Of a DNA stretch of 64,000 nt, positions 1-10,485 are shown piece by piece. The notes beneath the pieces are model-generated. The model made no database searches. It saw nothing but the letters and a program-made list of their open reading frames with translations, and had not been told where the DNA came from. Source of the DNA: Ryuthela nishihirai (taxonomy: Eukaryota; Arthropoda; Arachnida; Araneae; Heptathelidae); the NCBI GenBank assembly GCA_038380435.1, contig JAWZYU010000028.1:44203095-44267094 (forward strand). The letters run 5' to 3'. How positions within the stretch are numbered: the first letter of the stretch is position 1; each line of letters opens with the position of its first letter. A program made the translations under genes and the position numbers.

Positions 1-61
1 GATATTTTTTCTGAATTCTGTAATCAACCATAGTGTTCAGATACTTTTTTGAGCGACTGTA
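1..61. mobile_element. Tc1/mariner-type foldback MITE, partial end
   Basis: The window opens inside a MITE (called MITE-C here). The visible 61 bp match the terminal arm seen intact at 4184-4400, ending in GAGCGACTGTA, the inverted form of TACAGTCGCTC. The flanking TA fits Tc1/mariner target choice. The other arm lies outside the window. Confidence 0.75.
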
Positions 62-161
62 CCATGTACCATCCTTTTTTTTAAAGACATTTCTATATAT
101 AAATAATATTCTTAATAGCGAACTGAGAGGTTTTATAGCGAGTACAGAGTTATCGAGTAGG

Positions 162-497
162 TTGGGTGGGTTGTTTTACCTCTGAGCGGCACTTTTTTGC
201 ACAACATGGGCTAAATGGCCAAGTCACAAGGACCCCGAAGGCTCAGAGAAGGTTGGGAGAGGGGACCCACTGGAACAGCTGTTGGGAGACAGATGGTAGC
301 CTCCCGTCAAGGCCATCCAGCGTGTCCTTTAACGTGCACAGGGTATGGCTCTCCCGCACACGGGGACACGGCTTAACGTCTAATCCGAATGACGGTGGCC
401 TTTCAAGCCATCGGTGTCCCCTACTGACCGTGGGCAGGGCGGGGAATTTTGCGGAGATAAATCTCAACGCTGATTAAGCTGGGACTCGAACCTGGAA
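162..497 (-). mobile_element. SINE-A, 5'-truncated
   Basis: On the minus strand this runs from within the tRNA-like head to the CAACCC-type tail. It stops in the B-box region, so the A box is missing. Flanks TATCGAGTAGG (151-161) and TATCAAGTAGG (498-508) match at 10 of 11 bases and are the likely target-site duplication. An open frame crosses it on the plus strand, but that is the SINE antisense and not a gene. Confidence 0.85.
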
Positions 498-508
498 TAT
501 CAAGTAGG

Positions 509-830
509 AGTAAGCTGAATTGGGTCGGGAGTCACCCCTCGAAAAGCGTAAGAGATTTCTGCGGCTCTGCCGTCGCCTATCTTATGAATGGAGTAGTAAG
601 AGTGGACAGCTGTGAATGAAGTTAACATATGTTTGGCGCCGAACTTTTGGCGGGATTGTGATTGGAGTGGTGTAAACCTGTATACGAAGTGTTATCGATC
701 CGTTTCGCGCCAAATGTTTGGCGTGGGTATAACTACTATTCATATAATCGTTGCACGACAATTCGAATCGCATTCAACAAAAGAATACATGCATTTAACC
801 ATCTAATGAGCAAAGAACTCCTATTTATAA
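509..830. other. no recognised feature
   Basis: Unassigned sequence. GTTTGGCGCC (630-639) and TTTGGCGTGG (717-726) lie about 90 bp apart and share TTTGGCG, which may be a short degenerate repeat. Overlapping short frames show no recognisable protein. Confidence 0.4.
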
Positions 831-930
831 TAAAAAAATACCCACTCAAGTAAGCTGCTTGCCACAGAGGTCTGACAGGAGTCTGTCAGTTTATATGCCA
901 TAGTAGAAGGTCTGTGAAGATGGCAACAAC
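831..930 (-). mobile_element. SINE-B, 3' part only
   Basis: Matches the tail half of the SINE-B units at 4903-5713 (GCTTGCCACAGAGGTCTGAC and TCAGTTTATATGCCA on the plus strand). It breaks off at the start of the tRNA-like head. An A-rich run at 831-838 corresponds to the tail end. Confidence 0.8.
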
Positions 931-1983
931 ACATACTTCAAATATATATCGTTTTATTATTGAAATTTTCTTTTTTTTTACCTTTCTTTTCCACAGAATA
1001 TTTTAACCAAATCTCATCTTTTTGTTAATAAACTATCACAAATTTTATCTCTCGTTTCTCAAAAACTTTCAAAGACGTGCCTTATGTAGATAATCTTCCC
1101 CTTCAACAGCTCGCACAAACTAGAAAAGGTTTCCGACATTAACCATGACATTAAACCTACAACATTCAAGCGAAAGAGAAATTCTACCATACGAACTAAA
1201 CCAGAACTTTTCTCAAATGTAATTAAACCAGAAACGGCTGTCTGCGTTGTGAGTAAACCTCTGTTTTTCACGCTTACATCTCTCGGCTTTTAACACATCC
1301 AGTAGGGCTTGTTGCACTCAAGCCGTTCCCCCGTTGAAGCTTCCACCAAATGTATGTAATTGCACCGTACACCTCAAGAAGCACTAGAGTGTAGTTATGA
1401 GATTTTCTTACTCAATATTCCTCTCTTTAAGAAGACCATCTGCGGCACCTCGGGTCAGACAAGATGTCCTCACACGCGGGTGAGAGTCTTTAATTAATGT
1501 TTAATTAACTCCTAACATTGCTTTACACGGGGCTGATCTGGTCGTCGAAGCAAGAGTACAATTAACGTACTAATTCTTATTTTGTTGTGGACCGTGAGCC
1601 AGATGCAAGTTAGCGTCGAATAGTTTTTGAAGATAAAGTAGTCGCCGTACCCTTTTCTGGTCTGCTGTTTTCTCTGCGGTTCCCGCTAGCTCGAGAGATA
1701 AATAGATTGGTCTTTTAAATCTTGTTCCGAGAAAGTAGGGAAGGAGGATGGAAGGAAATCTCTCAAAGTCTCGGCATGAATATGGAGAATGCGAGGCGAA
1801 TGAGAGTAAGGAACTAGAGAGAGTCCAAAAGAGGAGGGAGCAGGAGCAACACGGAGTGCGATGCGGTGTTAATTGGAATTCAACTGGAATTTCTTTAAGA
1901 CTTGAGATGTTTTGGTAGAGATGTCTGATCACCATGATACTAATACTGCTATTGAGAAAAATAACGAAGGGATTATTTTGGGT
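931..1983. other. no recognised feature
   Basis: About 1 kb of AT-rich sequence with no repeat family or protein homology that I can see. The minus-strand frame at 1570-2187 is mostly shadow: its first half is the SINE at 1984 and the rest shows no domain. A small AT-rich inverted repeat (TTAATTAA twice) lies near 1490-1508. Confidence 0.4.
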
Positions 1984-2370
1984 GGGGCGGCGGTGGCTTA
2001 GTCGGTAGCGTGCCAGGCTCGTAATCTGTAGTTCCCAGGTTCGAGTCCCAGCTGGGTCAGCGTTGAGATTTATCTCGGCAAAATTCCCCGCCCTACCCAC
2101 CGTCAGTAGGGGACACCGATGGGCTTGGAAAGGCCGCCGTCCGTCGGATGGGACGTTAAGCCGTGGCCCCGTGTGCGGGAGAGCCATACCCTGTGCACGT
2201 TAAAGACCACGCTGGATGGCCTTGACGGGAGGCTACCATCTGTCTCCCATCAGCTTTTCCAGTGGGTCCCCTCCCCAACCTTCTCTGAGCCTTCGGGGTC
2301 CATGTGACCTGGCCATTTAGACCATTTTGTGCAAAAAAGTGCCGCTCAGAGGTAAAACAACCCAACCCAA
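1984..2370 (+). mobile_element. SINE-A, full length
   Basis: Complete plus-strand copy with A box (GTGGCTTAGTCGGTAGCG), B box (GGTTCGAGTCCC), body and a tail of CAACCCAACCC. It differs from consensus by scattered substitutions. I did not find a convincing target-site duplication. Confidence 0.92.
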
Positions 2371-2769
2371 ATCCGATGTAAATATTACTGGTACTGAAAG
2401 TTTGGGTTCTTTTCCGATGTAATAGAAATGATATTACTGGTACTGAAAGATCAAGCTGTTAGATTTTCATGGATGAAATGCGGAATGAATTTTCGTTGTC
2501 GTTATCATGTTCTCTTATAAACTTATCTTCATCATCCCAGAGACAGTTCCAGTGTCATCATCATACTTCATTCTGTCAAAACATCATCGTAACACTACAT
2601 GATTAAAATCATCGTCGTCATGAACTGCAAAAGCTACAAGTTATCGCGTCGTCATCGTATTACAGGATGAAAATAATTATCTTCGTCATCATCGTACTGC
2701 ACTACAAAGTCATCGTAATCACACTGTATGACATACATGCGTCATCGCGTCATCATACTGATACTGAAA

Positions 2770-3166
2770 GGGGCGGGGGGCTCAGTAGGTAGCGCGCCAG
2801 GCTCGTAATCTGCAGTTCCCAGGTTCGAGTCCCAGCTGGGTCAGCGTTGAGATTTATCTCCGCAAAACTCTCCGCCCTGCCCACGGTCAGTAGGGGACAC
2901 CGATGGACTTGGAAAGTCCATCGGATGGGACTTGGAAAGTCCATCGGATGGGACTTTAAGCCGTGGCCCCGTGTGCGGGAGAGCCATACCCTGTGCACGT
3001 TAAAGAACACGCTGGATGGCCTTGACGGGAGGCTACCATCTGTCTCCCAACATCTGTTCTATTGGGTCCTCTCCTCCAACCTTCTCTGAGCCATAGGGGT
3101 CCATGTGACCTGGCCATTTAGCCCATGGTATGCAAAAAAGAGCCGCTCAGAGATAAAACAATCCAA
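2770..3166 (+). mobile_element. SINE-A, full length with an internal duplication
   Basis: Plus-strand copy inserted in the 125-bp repeat. A stretch of about 25 bp in the body (ACTTGGAAAGTCCATCGGAT, near 2905-2955) is present twice in tandem. Flanks CTGATACTGAAA (2758-2769) and CTGATATTGCAAA (3167-3179) look like a diverged target-site duplication. Confidence 0.9.
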
Positions 3167-3263
3167 CTGATATTGCAAATCATTGCGTCGTCGTCATCTT
3201 ACCTCATAAAAATAATCTTCTTCGTTATCAGACTGCATGCTGCAAAGTCATTGTCTTCGTCTT

Positions 3264-3294
3264 CACACTGCATGACATACAGTCATGCAGTGTG
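3264..3294. repeat. perfect 13-bp inverted repeat
   Basis: CACACTGCATGAC, a 5-bp spacer, then GTCATGCAGTGTG. It lies inside the second unit of the 125-bp repeat and could form a short cruciform. Confidence 0.8.
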
Positions 3295-3567
3295 ATGTCA
3301 TACAGTCGTCGTCATCGCACTGTATGCTGCAAATCATCGCATCTCATCCCATTACAAGATAAAAAAATAATCGTCTCGTCATTACGCAGCATGCTACAAC
3401 CTCATTGTCTTCGGAAATCACACAGCATGACACATAGTCGTCGTCGTAACAGATGCTAAAAGTCAACGTCATTACCATAACACTTAAGAGTTGCCAATAG
3501 TCCTTTCTTCTAAAATAATGTCCTTCCTATTTTCTTTGGGTCAAAATGTCTTTTCTTTCATAAAAAA

Positions 3568-3608
3568 AACATCGAAGGGAGTAAAATTTGTTTACTCCCT
3601 TCGATGTT
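3568..3608. repeat. perfect 18-bp inverted repeat
   Basis: Arms AACATCGAAGGGAGTAAA and TTTACTCCCTTCGATGTT are separated by 5 bp. The pairing is perfect, so this is a recent or selected hairpin. It could be a small foldback element, but no target duplication is evident. Confidence 0.85.
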
Positions 3609-3655
3609 AAAAATGTGTTAAAATTGTTAGCGAACCGAACCTCATTGCGTGCATG

Positions 3656-4032
3656 TTGGGTTGGGTTGTTTTACCTCTGAGCGGCACTTTTTTGCACACC
3701 ATGGACTAAATGGCCAGGTCACATGGACCCCGAAGGCTCAGAGAAGGTGGGGGGAGGGGACCCACTGGAACAGCTGTTGGGAGACAGATGGTAGCCTCCC
3801 GTCAAGGCCATCCAGCGTGTTCTTTAACGTGCACAGGGTATGGCTCTCCCGCACACGGGGCCACGGCTTAAAGGCCCATCCGACGGACGGCGGCCTTTCC
3901 AAGCCCATCGGTGTCCCCTACTGACCGTGGGCAGGGTGGGGAATTTTAAGGAGATAAATCTCAACGCTGACCCGCCTGGGAACTACAGATTACGAGCTTG
4001 GCGGGCTACCGACTGAGCCACCCCCGCCCCAT
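3656..4032 (-). mobile_element. SINE-A, head with a small deletion
   Basis: Flanked by ATTGCGTGCATG (3644-3655) and ATTGCGTGTATG (4033-4044), a 12-bp target-site duplication with one change. The B-box segment (CTGGGACTCGAACC on the plus strand) is missing, so this copy has probably lost its internal promoter. Confidence 0.93.
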
Positions 4033-4183
4033 ATTGCGTGTATGCCAGCCGACTCAGAGGAACGTGTCTGTTTCAGGCCAATCCAGATTATTATCAACTG
4101 CTTTAAATGTAAAAACGTTTCAGATTTAGGGAAAAAAAAGTGTTGGTTGGCAACACAAATGTTGGCCAAAAGATGATGGAGAG

Positions 4184-4400
4184 TACAGTCGCTCGGAAAA
4201 GTATCTGAACACTATGGTTGATTACAGAATTAAAAAAAATATCTGGCAACGATTTTTTTAGAAATTAGTGATCTGGCAACCTCCGTGTCACGTGACACGA
4301 AGGTTGCCAGATCACTAATTTCTAAAAAAATCGTTACCAGATATTTTTTCTGAATTCTGTAATCAACCATAGTGTTCAGATACTTTTTTGAGCGACTGTA
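4184..4400. mobile_element. MITE-C, palindromic 217-bp copy
   Basis: Nearly perfect inverted repeat bounded by TACAGTCGCTC and GAGCGACTGTA. The arms meet at TGTCACGTGACA. Terminal TA and the CAGT-like end fit a non-autonomous Tc1/mariner element. There is no coding capacity. Confidence 0.85.
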
Positions 4401-4682
4401 GGTGATCATATTATTTTGATACTAGATCGTGTGGGCTCACTCACGGAAATATTGAGCGTGTGCAGTTACCGTTTACAGCAAACTGCACACGCTCCAGTTT
4501 GCTGTGAACAATAACTGGAGCGTGTACAGTTGCTGTACACGTTCCAGATATTTTTCCTGAATTCTGTATTCACGTGACACGAAGGTTGCCAGATCACTAA
4601 TTTCTAAAAAATATCGTTGCCAGAAAATTTTTCTGAATTCTGTAATCAACCATAGTGTTCGGATACTTTTTCGAGCGACTGT
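4401..4682. mobile_element. MITE-C, longer variant, abutting the first
   Basis: Shares the outer arm of 4184-4400 at its right end (TCGAGCGACTGT). Inside are several inverted copies of GGAGCGTGTRCAGT and a unique segment with GTGTGGGCTCACTCACGG. The same structure occurs in reverse complement at 51812-52083. The left terminus is not a clean arm, so the pair at 4184-4682 may have moved as one composite. Confidence 0.75.
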
Positions 4683-4902
4683 GCACAGAGGCAACTCCCA
4701 TATACCCCACGGATAAAATGAAACGATCGCAGCGCCTCTTTCGGTCAGGCTCCGAACTTCTAAAGATACATCAACCATTCATCGTTTTGTACAACGAAGT
4801 TTCAAAAACTGCAGCTTACGTCTTACTTAGAACGTGGCATTAATGCGTAAATTTTTTATAATAGAAGGAATGATGAAAAAAAGAAAGCTTGAAAAGTTGT
4901 AA

Positions 4903-5713
4903 ATAAAAAAAAATAAATACCCTGTCAAGCAGCTGCTTGCCACAGAGGTCTGACAGGAGCCTGTCAGTTTATATGCCACAGTAGAAGGTCTGAGAGGATG
5001 GCAGGACCTCAGCAGAATAACGACACAAACAGCCATGCCTTACCCGGGGCTCGAACCCAGGTCCTTTAGATCAGTAGCCAAGCGCGCTAACCACTCGGCC
5101 ATGGGACGGCAAAAAATAAATACCCCGTCAAGCAGCTGCTTGCCACAGAGGTCTGACAGGAGTCTGTCAGTTTATATGCCAGAGTAGAAGGTCTGAGAGG
5201 ATGGCAGGACCTCAGCAGAATAGCGACAGCCATGACTTACCCGGGGCTCGAACCCAGGTCCTTTAGATCAATAGCCAAGCGCGCTAACCACTCGGCCATG
5301 GGACGGCAAAACATAAATACCACCTCAAGCAGCTGCTTGCCACAGAGGTCTGACAGGAGCCTGTCAGTTTATATGCCACAGTAGAAGGTCTGAGAGGATG
5401 GCAGGATCTCAGCAGAATAACGACACAAACAGTCATGCCTTACCCGGGGCTCGAACCCAGGTCCTTTAGATCAGTAGCCAAGCGCGCTAACCACTCGACC
5501 ATGGGACGGCAAAAAATAAATACCCCCTCAAGCAGCTGCTTGCCACAGAGCTCTGACAGGAGCCTGTCAGTTTATATGCCACAGTAGAAGGTCTGAGAGG
5601 ATGGCAGGACCTCAGCAGAATAACGACACAAACAGCCATGACTTACCCGGGGCTCGAACCCAGGTCCTTTAGATCAGTAGCCAAGCGCGCTAACCACTCG
5701 GCCATGGGACGGC
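4903..5713 (-). repeat. four tandem SINE-B units
   Basis: Four head-to-tail units of about 197-208 bp end at 5110, 5307, 5510 and 5713. On the minus strand each starts with a tRNA-like head: A-box region TGGCCGAGTGGTTAGCGC and B box GGTTCGAGCCC, closest by eye to Ser/Leu-type tRNAs. Each ends in GCTGCTTGA then T-rich sequence. Unit boundaries are identical (GGACGGC then AAAATAAATAC) and there is no target duplication between units, so tandem amplification is likelier than repeated insertion. Unit 2 lacks about 6-7 bp near 5225. Confidence 0.9.
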
Positions 5714-5861
5714 TTAATAGATGGAAAATTTCCATAAATTGCTTTGAGGGTGGAAGAAAAGAAGAAATGCAAAGTTTTGGAAAGTAGCGAGAACCTAAAA
5801 ACTCTTTCTTGACAAAATAATAACTTAGCAACCCTAATCACCACTACATACTAAAAAGGAT

Positions 5862-6082
5862 ACAGTCCATTGGATGGGACGTAAAGCCGTGGCCCGTATG
5901 CGAAAGACCTATTAGTATTGAGATTGCCTTGCGAATGTTAAAGAATACGGTGTATTATCTTAAGGAGAGGCTAACATCTGTTTCCTAACACCTGCCAGTG
6001 GGTTCCCTTCCCCCAACCTTCTCTTGCTCCCTCGGGGCCCTTGTGAACTGCCATCTGTGTGCAAAAAAAAAGTGCCTTTCAG
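5862..6082 (+). mobile_element. SINE-A, old 5'-truncated copy
   Basis: Decayed plus-strand body and tail, starting at CATTGGATGGGACGTAAAGC. It joins the next copy at the tail, making a tail-to-tail inverted pair. Confidence 0.8.
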
Positions 6083-6475
6083 AGGGTTGGGTTGGGTTGT
6101 TTTACCTCTGAGTGGCACTTTTTTGCATACCATGGGCTAAATGGCCAGGTCACATGGACCCCGAAGGCTCACAGAAGGTTGGAGGAGGGGACCCACTGGA
6201 ACAGCTGTTGGGAGACAGATGGTAGCCTCCCGTCAAGGCCATCCAGCGTGTTCTTTAACGTGCACAGGGTATGGCTCTCCCGCTCACTGGGCCACGGCTT
6301 AACGTCCCATCCGACGGACGGCGGCCTTTTCAAGCCCATCGGTGTCCCCTACTGACCGTGGGCAGGGCGGGGAATTTTTGCGGAGATAAATCTCAACGCT
6401 GACCCAGCTGGTACTCGAACCTGGGAACTACAGATTACGAGCCTAGCGCGCTACCGACTGAGCCACTCCCGTCCC
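6083..6475 (-). mobile_element. SINE-A, full length
   Basis: Complete minus-strand copy with recognisable A and B boxes. Its tail abuts the plus-strand copy at 5862-6082. Transcripts crossing both could fold into a long hairpin. Confidence 0.9.
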
Positions 6476-6483
6476 ATTTTAAA

Positions 6484-6563
6484 ACCATGCCTTACCCGGG
6501 GCTCGAACCCAGGTCCCTTAGTCAGTAACCAAGCGCGCTAACCACTCGGCCATGGGAAGGCAT
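6484..6563 (-). mobile_element. SINE-B, tRNA-like head only
   Basis: Matches the head of SINE-B (GCGCTAACCACTCGGCCATGG on the plus strand) and stops after ACCATGCC. It is not a functional tRNA: the stem arms do not fold as a normal cloverleaf and the sequence follows the SINE family. Confidence 0.8.
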
Positions 6564-7996
6564 ATTAATGTGGTTGTTTCAGAAGTAAATGCTTTCACAC
6601 AAATCACTGTCATAATTTAAATGGTCTTTTTTTTAATGGGATGCTTCTTTTGTTTCCATGACTGATTATCTTATCTGCCTGCAGGAGGAAAATGACATTT
6701 TAAGCTTTTTTTTACCTACAGATAAAGTTTCGTGTATTGCGTTTGCCTTGTAGGGCAATCAGAAATTAAATTATAACAGATTTAAAAGCGTTAATCAAAA
6801 AAAATCAAAATCCGAAAAGATCCAAAGATAGCTGACTGCTTTCAATTGAGTAACAGCTATCATTTAACGTCATAGTCTTTTACTCCAAACCGAACTTCTA
6901 ACTAAACCGATGTCAAAACTCATTCTAGTAGTAATTAAAATCTAGGATTTAAAAAACAAAAAAAATAATATCTGATGATAACACACTTTTGTTTTTGGTG
7001 TGAATCATTCACCCATTGACTACTGTTAAATCGCAAAAAAAAAGATGAGGGAAAAAATACTAACTAATGTTTTTTTATCAGCTCAACTCTCATTGGCTTT
7101 TGAATGTCACATGTTCTCACACGCAGCTGTGCGATCACTTCTACAGTTGAAGAAAGTTAACGAAACCCATTATTGAGGTTTCTAATGGAATGCCTTCGCT
7201 CCGTACATGGGTTGTCGGAACAGAGATTAAATTTCTAAATCACTACAAGAAATATATAGATATACCTCGTACAGATATGAATCATTTCCTCGCTGGAAGT
7301 TCCACAAAAGGTCAGGGCCATAATTAACTCAGCCCAAACCTCATTTATCCACTGCGAGGCTTAAATGTCTGATAACAGGAACTGGGAACGATTATAAAAG
7401 AGAGAATGCCTGAATTGAAAAGCATTTTCTGTTCGCACAGCCTGAAATTCTGATTCTGCTCCTTTTATTCCTTTCAATGGCCTTTGAACATGCGAATACC
7501 AGCGAGACCAGTTTGTTGGAATTTATGCAATTTATGCAGATCCAATTCAGGACATCCCTGAAGATACTAAGCGGGGGGAAAATTAATGTCGCTTCGAAAA
7601 CTGACTACTAAGCGATTATTATAACGTGCGTTCTTCAATGCCGTTTTTTAATGGCTTTGTTAAAAAAAAGGGGTGGGGGATGGGGAGGCCATTTGAGTTT
7701 GTTATTTTTTAAGCTTTGTTGGGAAATAATCTAATTTTGTAGAATGGTGCTAAAGTCTATTACTTATCGAAAAATTTTAGTGAAATTACGGAAATGTTGT
7801 GCTTTAATGATAGTCAGATAATGTCAAATCTAAGTAGCTTTTTTTAATATATTTCGTTCTGAAAAAATGCAGAATTCTTTAGCTTTTTCTGTATTAACTG
7901 TTACAATACTAAGGTTGCCAGGGTTTCAATGTTGGATAAGTCATTTATGTTTCATTTTTTACTGAAATCTCGCTTTCTTTCACATATTCTCTATAC
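6564..7996. other. no recognised feature; low-repeat AT-rich sequence
   Basis: About 1.4 kb without any of the repeat families of this window. No long frame, splice pattern or protein homology is apparent. Segment 7190-7600 is less AT-rich and less simple than its surroundings and is the likeliest place for conserved non-coding sequence. Confidence 0.4.
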
Positions 7997-8413
7997 TAGG
8001 GGTTCTCAATGTGGGCTACCCGATAAACGTTTTTGGGGTAAGACGTGAGAGCTCAAAAGTCACTAGATCTAGTAACAAATCCATTTCACTGATTACCCAG
8101 TAAAATGTTTGTAATTTTATAAGATTTGTTAAATTATTTATGTCATTTTTTGTGTTTATCGATATATGTAACTTACGAATACAAAATTGAATGTATGTAA
8201 AATTGAATTATATGTAAAATCGTATCAGAATAATATGATCACATACCATACATATGGTAGATGGTCGTATTATTCTGATACGACTGTGTATATGTTATAT
8301 TTTATTCCCATTGTTATACTATAACTATATTTTTATCTATCTATACAAGGGGTACGCCAGTTACATACACATTTCCAGGGGGTACGTGAAGCATAAAATG
8401 TTGAGAACCACTG
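7997..8413. mobile_element. hAT-like non-autonomous element
   Basis: The ends TAGGGGTTCTCAAT (7997) and the inverse of CAGTGGTTCTCAAC (ending 8413) form terminal inverted repeats of the GGTTCTCAA type common in hAT transposons. The flanking 8-mers CTCTATAC and ATATATAT agree at only 5 of 8, so the target duplication is weak. No transposase is present. A nested palindrome lies at 8221-8282. Confidence 0.6.
8221..8282. repeat. inverted repeat inside the hAT-like element
   Basis: Arms start CGTATCAGAATAATAT and end ATTATTCTGATACG. The motif TATCARAATAATATGAYCAC also occurs in MITE-C at about 4405-4424 and 52063-52082. Confidence 0.75.
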
Positions 8414-8552
8414 ATATATATGACTGTTCTACATGAAAAGTTGGATGTTTAATTCATATTTTTTATTTTCTTTTAATAATTTATAGGCACAAAATTGAAT
8501 TTTTCTGTTCTTCAACGTCAGACGTCTGTGGACGTCAGTGAAACATGCTGTG

Positions 8553-8600
8553 TCTGACGTCTGTGGCAAGCAGCTGCTTGAGGGGATATTTATAATTTAT
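8553..8600 (+). mobile_element. SINE-B tail fragment
   Basis: Only the last part of SINE-B remains: TCTGTGGCAAGCAGCTGCTTG then a T-rich end. It lies in plus orientation, opposite to the other copies. Confidence 0.7.
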
Positions 8601-8799
8601 TTAACCATTTTAAGTTTATTTAAAAATTGGAAGCCTTATTGCAGGGGTCCGTAAAAATAAATGCTCATAAACAAACCTATAAATTAAAATCTTACGAAGT
8701 ATAGCTATGCATATTAAATAAATCTACGTTCAGAATATTGCAATATAATTAAAATTCCCCATCCACAAAAAAATTCCAACATTCCAGTATTCCAACGAT

Positions 8800-9107
8800 G
8801 TTTATCTCCGCAAAATTCTCCGCCCTGCAAACGGTCAGAAGGGGACACCGATGGATTTGGAAAGGCCGCCGTCCGTCGGATGAGACGTTAAGCTGTGACT
8901 CCGTGTGCGGGAGAGCCACACCCTGTGCATGTTAAAGAACACGCTGGGTGGCCTTGACGGAATGCTAACATCTGTCTCCCAACAGCTGTTCCAGTGGGTC
9001 TCCTCCTCCAATCTTCTCTGAGCCTTCGGGGTCCTAGTGACCTGGCCATTTAGCCCATGGTGTGCAAATAAAGTGCCACTCAGAGGTAAAACAACCCAAC
9101 CCCAAAA
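8800..9107 (+). mobile_element. SINE-A, 5'-truncated
   Basis: Lacks the tRNA-like head. The direct repeat ATTCCAACGAT at 8789-8799 and 9108-9118 is a perfect 11-bp target-site duplication, so the truncation happened at insertion. Confidence 0.93.
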
Positions 9108-9264
9108 ATTCCAACGATTCTCCGACCTTTAAGGATTTTATTTGCTCACCTGAAGACAGATAATGTCATGGTTGAAAAAGAAAAATGTTCCGATGAGTAT
9201 GGTAAGAGTTGAAACAATTAATGACTTTGTCAACTATAAGAGTTTTGTTTTTTCCTACTGCCTA

Positions 9265-9474
9265 AGGTTGGGTTACCTCTGAGAAGCAAATTCTTGTACA
9301 GAATGGGCTAAACTGCAGAGTTCAAAAGGACCCCCTGGACAGCTTTTAGGAGACATATTATTCTTTAACAGCCATCCAGCATATTTCTTTATTTCTTTTT
9401 GAGATATATCTCGGCTAAACATTCATTTTACCCCTAGGGCAAACTGGAAGTTTAGCGGAGATAAATCTCAACAC
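9265..9474 (-). mobile_element. SINE-A, old remnant
   Basis: Heavily diverged minus-strand copy with internal deletions. It is recognised by TTACCTCTGAG, TGGGCTAAA, GCCATCCAGC and GGAGATAAATCTCAAC in the right order. Confidence 0.75.
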
Positions 9475-9483
9475 TATATAGTT

Positions 9484-9884
9484 AGGTTGGGTTGCTTTAC
9501 CTCTGAGCGGCACTTTTTTGCACATCATGGTCTAAATGGCCAGGTCACATGGACCATGAAGTCTCAGAGAAGGTTGGGGGAAGGGACCCACTGGAATAGC
9601 TGTTGGAAGACAGATGGTAGCCTCCCGTCAAGGCCATCCAGCGTGTTCTTTAACGTGCACAGGGTATGGCTCTCCCGCACACGGGACCACGGTTTAACGT
9701 CCCAACCGACGGACGGTGGCCTTTCCAAGCCCATCGGTGTCCCCTACTGACCGTGGGCAGGGCGGAGAATTTTGCGGAGATAAATCTCAACGCTGACGCA
9801 GCGGGGACTCGGCTAGGATAGTTAGGACTCGAACCTATATATATTACGAACCTGGCGTGATATCAGCTGAGCCACACCAGCCCC
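9484..9884 (-). mobile_element. SINE-A, full length with expanded head
   Basis: Minus-strand copy lying directly after the remnant at 9265. Near 9805-9835 the head carries an extra segment in which GGACTCG occurs twice, a small internal duplication. Confidence 0.88.
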
Positions 9885-9885
9885 T

Positions 9886-10078
9886 GTGCAGGAGACGCAT
9901 TCATTCCCTGTGTACAATAAAAAACGCACTAGATGGTTTCGACGCGAGGCTTCCATCTGTCCCCAACAACTGTCTTTCCCTTAACCCATTTTCTGAACCC
10001 TTGGGAGGGGGGTGGTCCTTCTGATTTAGCCATTTAGTCCATTGTGTGCAAAAAAACTGCCGTTCGGAAGTAAAAGAC
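9886..10078 (+). mobile_element. SINE-A, old 5'-truncated remnant
   Basis: Plus-strand body and tail, strongly diverged: GTGCAGGAGACGCATTC, then CTTCCATCTGTCC, then CATTTAGTCCATTGTGTGC. It forms an inverted neighbour of 9484-9884. Confidence 0.75.
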
Positions 10079-10473
10079 TATGCATTTCCAATGGAGGATT
10101 TGAATCTAGGGGAAGATACGTCTTTAGTTTATTATTTTTTGCATACTTCCTTAGAAAATATATTTCATTCACGGCCTCAACCCCCTTCTCCTCTTTGAGA
10201 ATGCTGATAATGGTAACAGAGGCAAAAAAACATTAAAGGAATTTTTATCTGTAAAACGTGGGTGGGGATGTTATAAGGCATTGGAAATCCAATCTTTTGC
10301 CATCGCGTTTTCTAATTTTTTTCGACTTGGTAGTGTTTCTTGCCCACTCGAATTTTTTTTTCTAGATCCGGCCCTTCTTTCCAGAACACATTAAGGCGAG
10401 TTTAAAAACTTCAGATTAGCGACAAACGTGAAAGAGAAACATCTGCATAGAAATCCCGCGGATATCGCTGACT
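10079..10473. other. no recognised feature
   Basis: Ordinary AT-rich sequence. I see no repeat or gene. Confidence 0.4.
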
Positions 10474-10485
10474 TGACGAAGAGAG

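Larger units (their letters stand above)
2640..3445. repeat. degenerate ~125-bp tandem repeat, interrupted by a SINE
   Basis: Three diverged units at about 2640-2755, 3175-3300 and 3320-3445 share the order GTCGTCATCNNATTAC, then AAAATAAT, then CTGCATGCTRCAA, then CACACTGCATGACATA. The region is cryptically rich in ATC/GTC triplets. The SINE-A at 2770-3166 sits between the first and second units. Confidence 0.6.

Noticed and set aside
1570..2187. 205-residue minus-strand frame
   Set aside because: One end is SINE-A antisense; the rest has no domain or supporting signals.
4473..4778. 101-residue minus-strand frame
   Set aside because: Covers the inverted repeats of MITE-C; not a gene.
5041..5110. 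tRNA-Ser-like gene in each SINE-B unit
   Set aside because: It is the SINE head; no paired acceptor stem, and always joined to the same tail.
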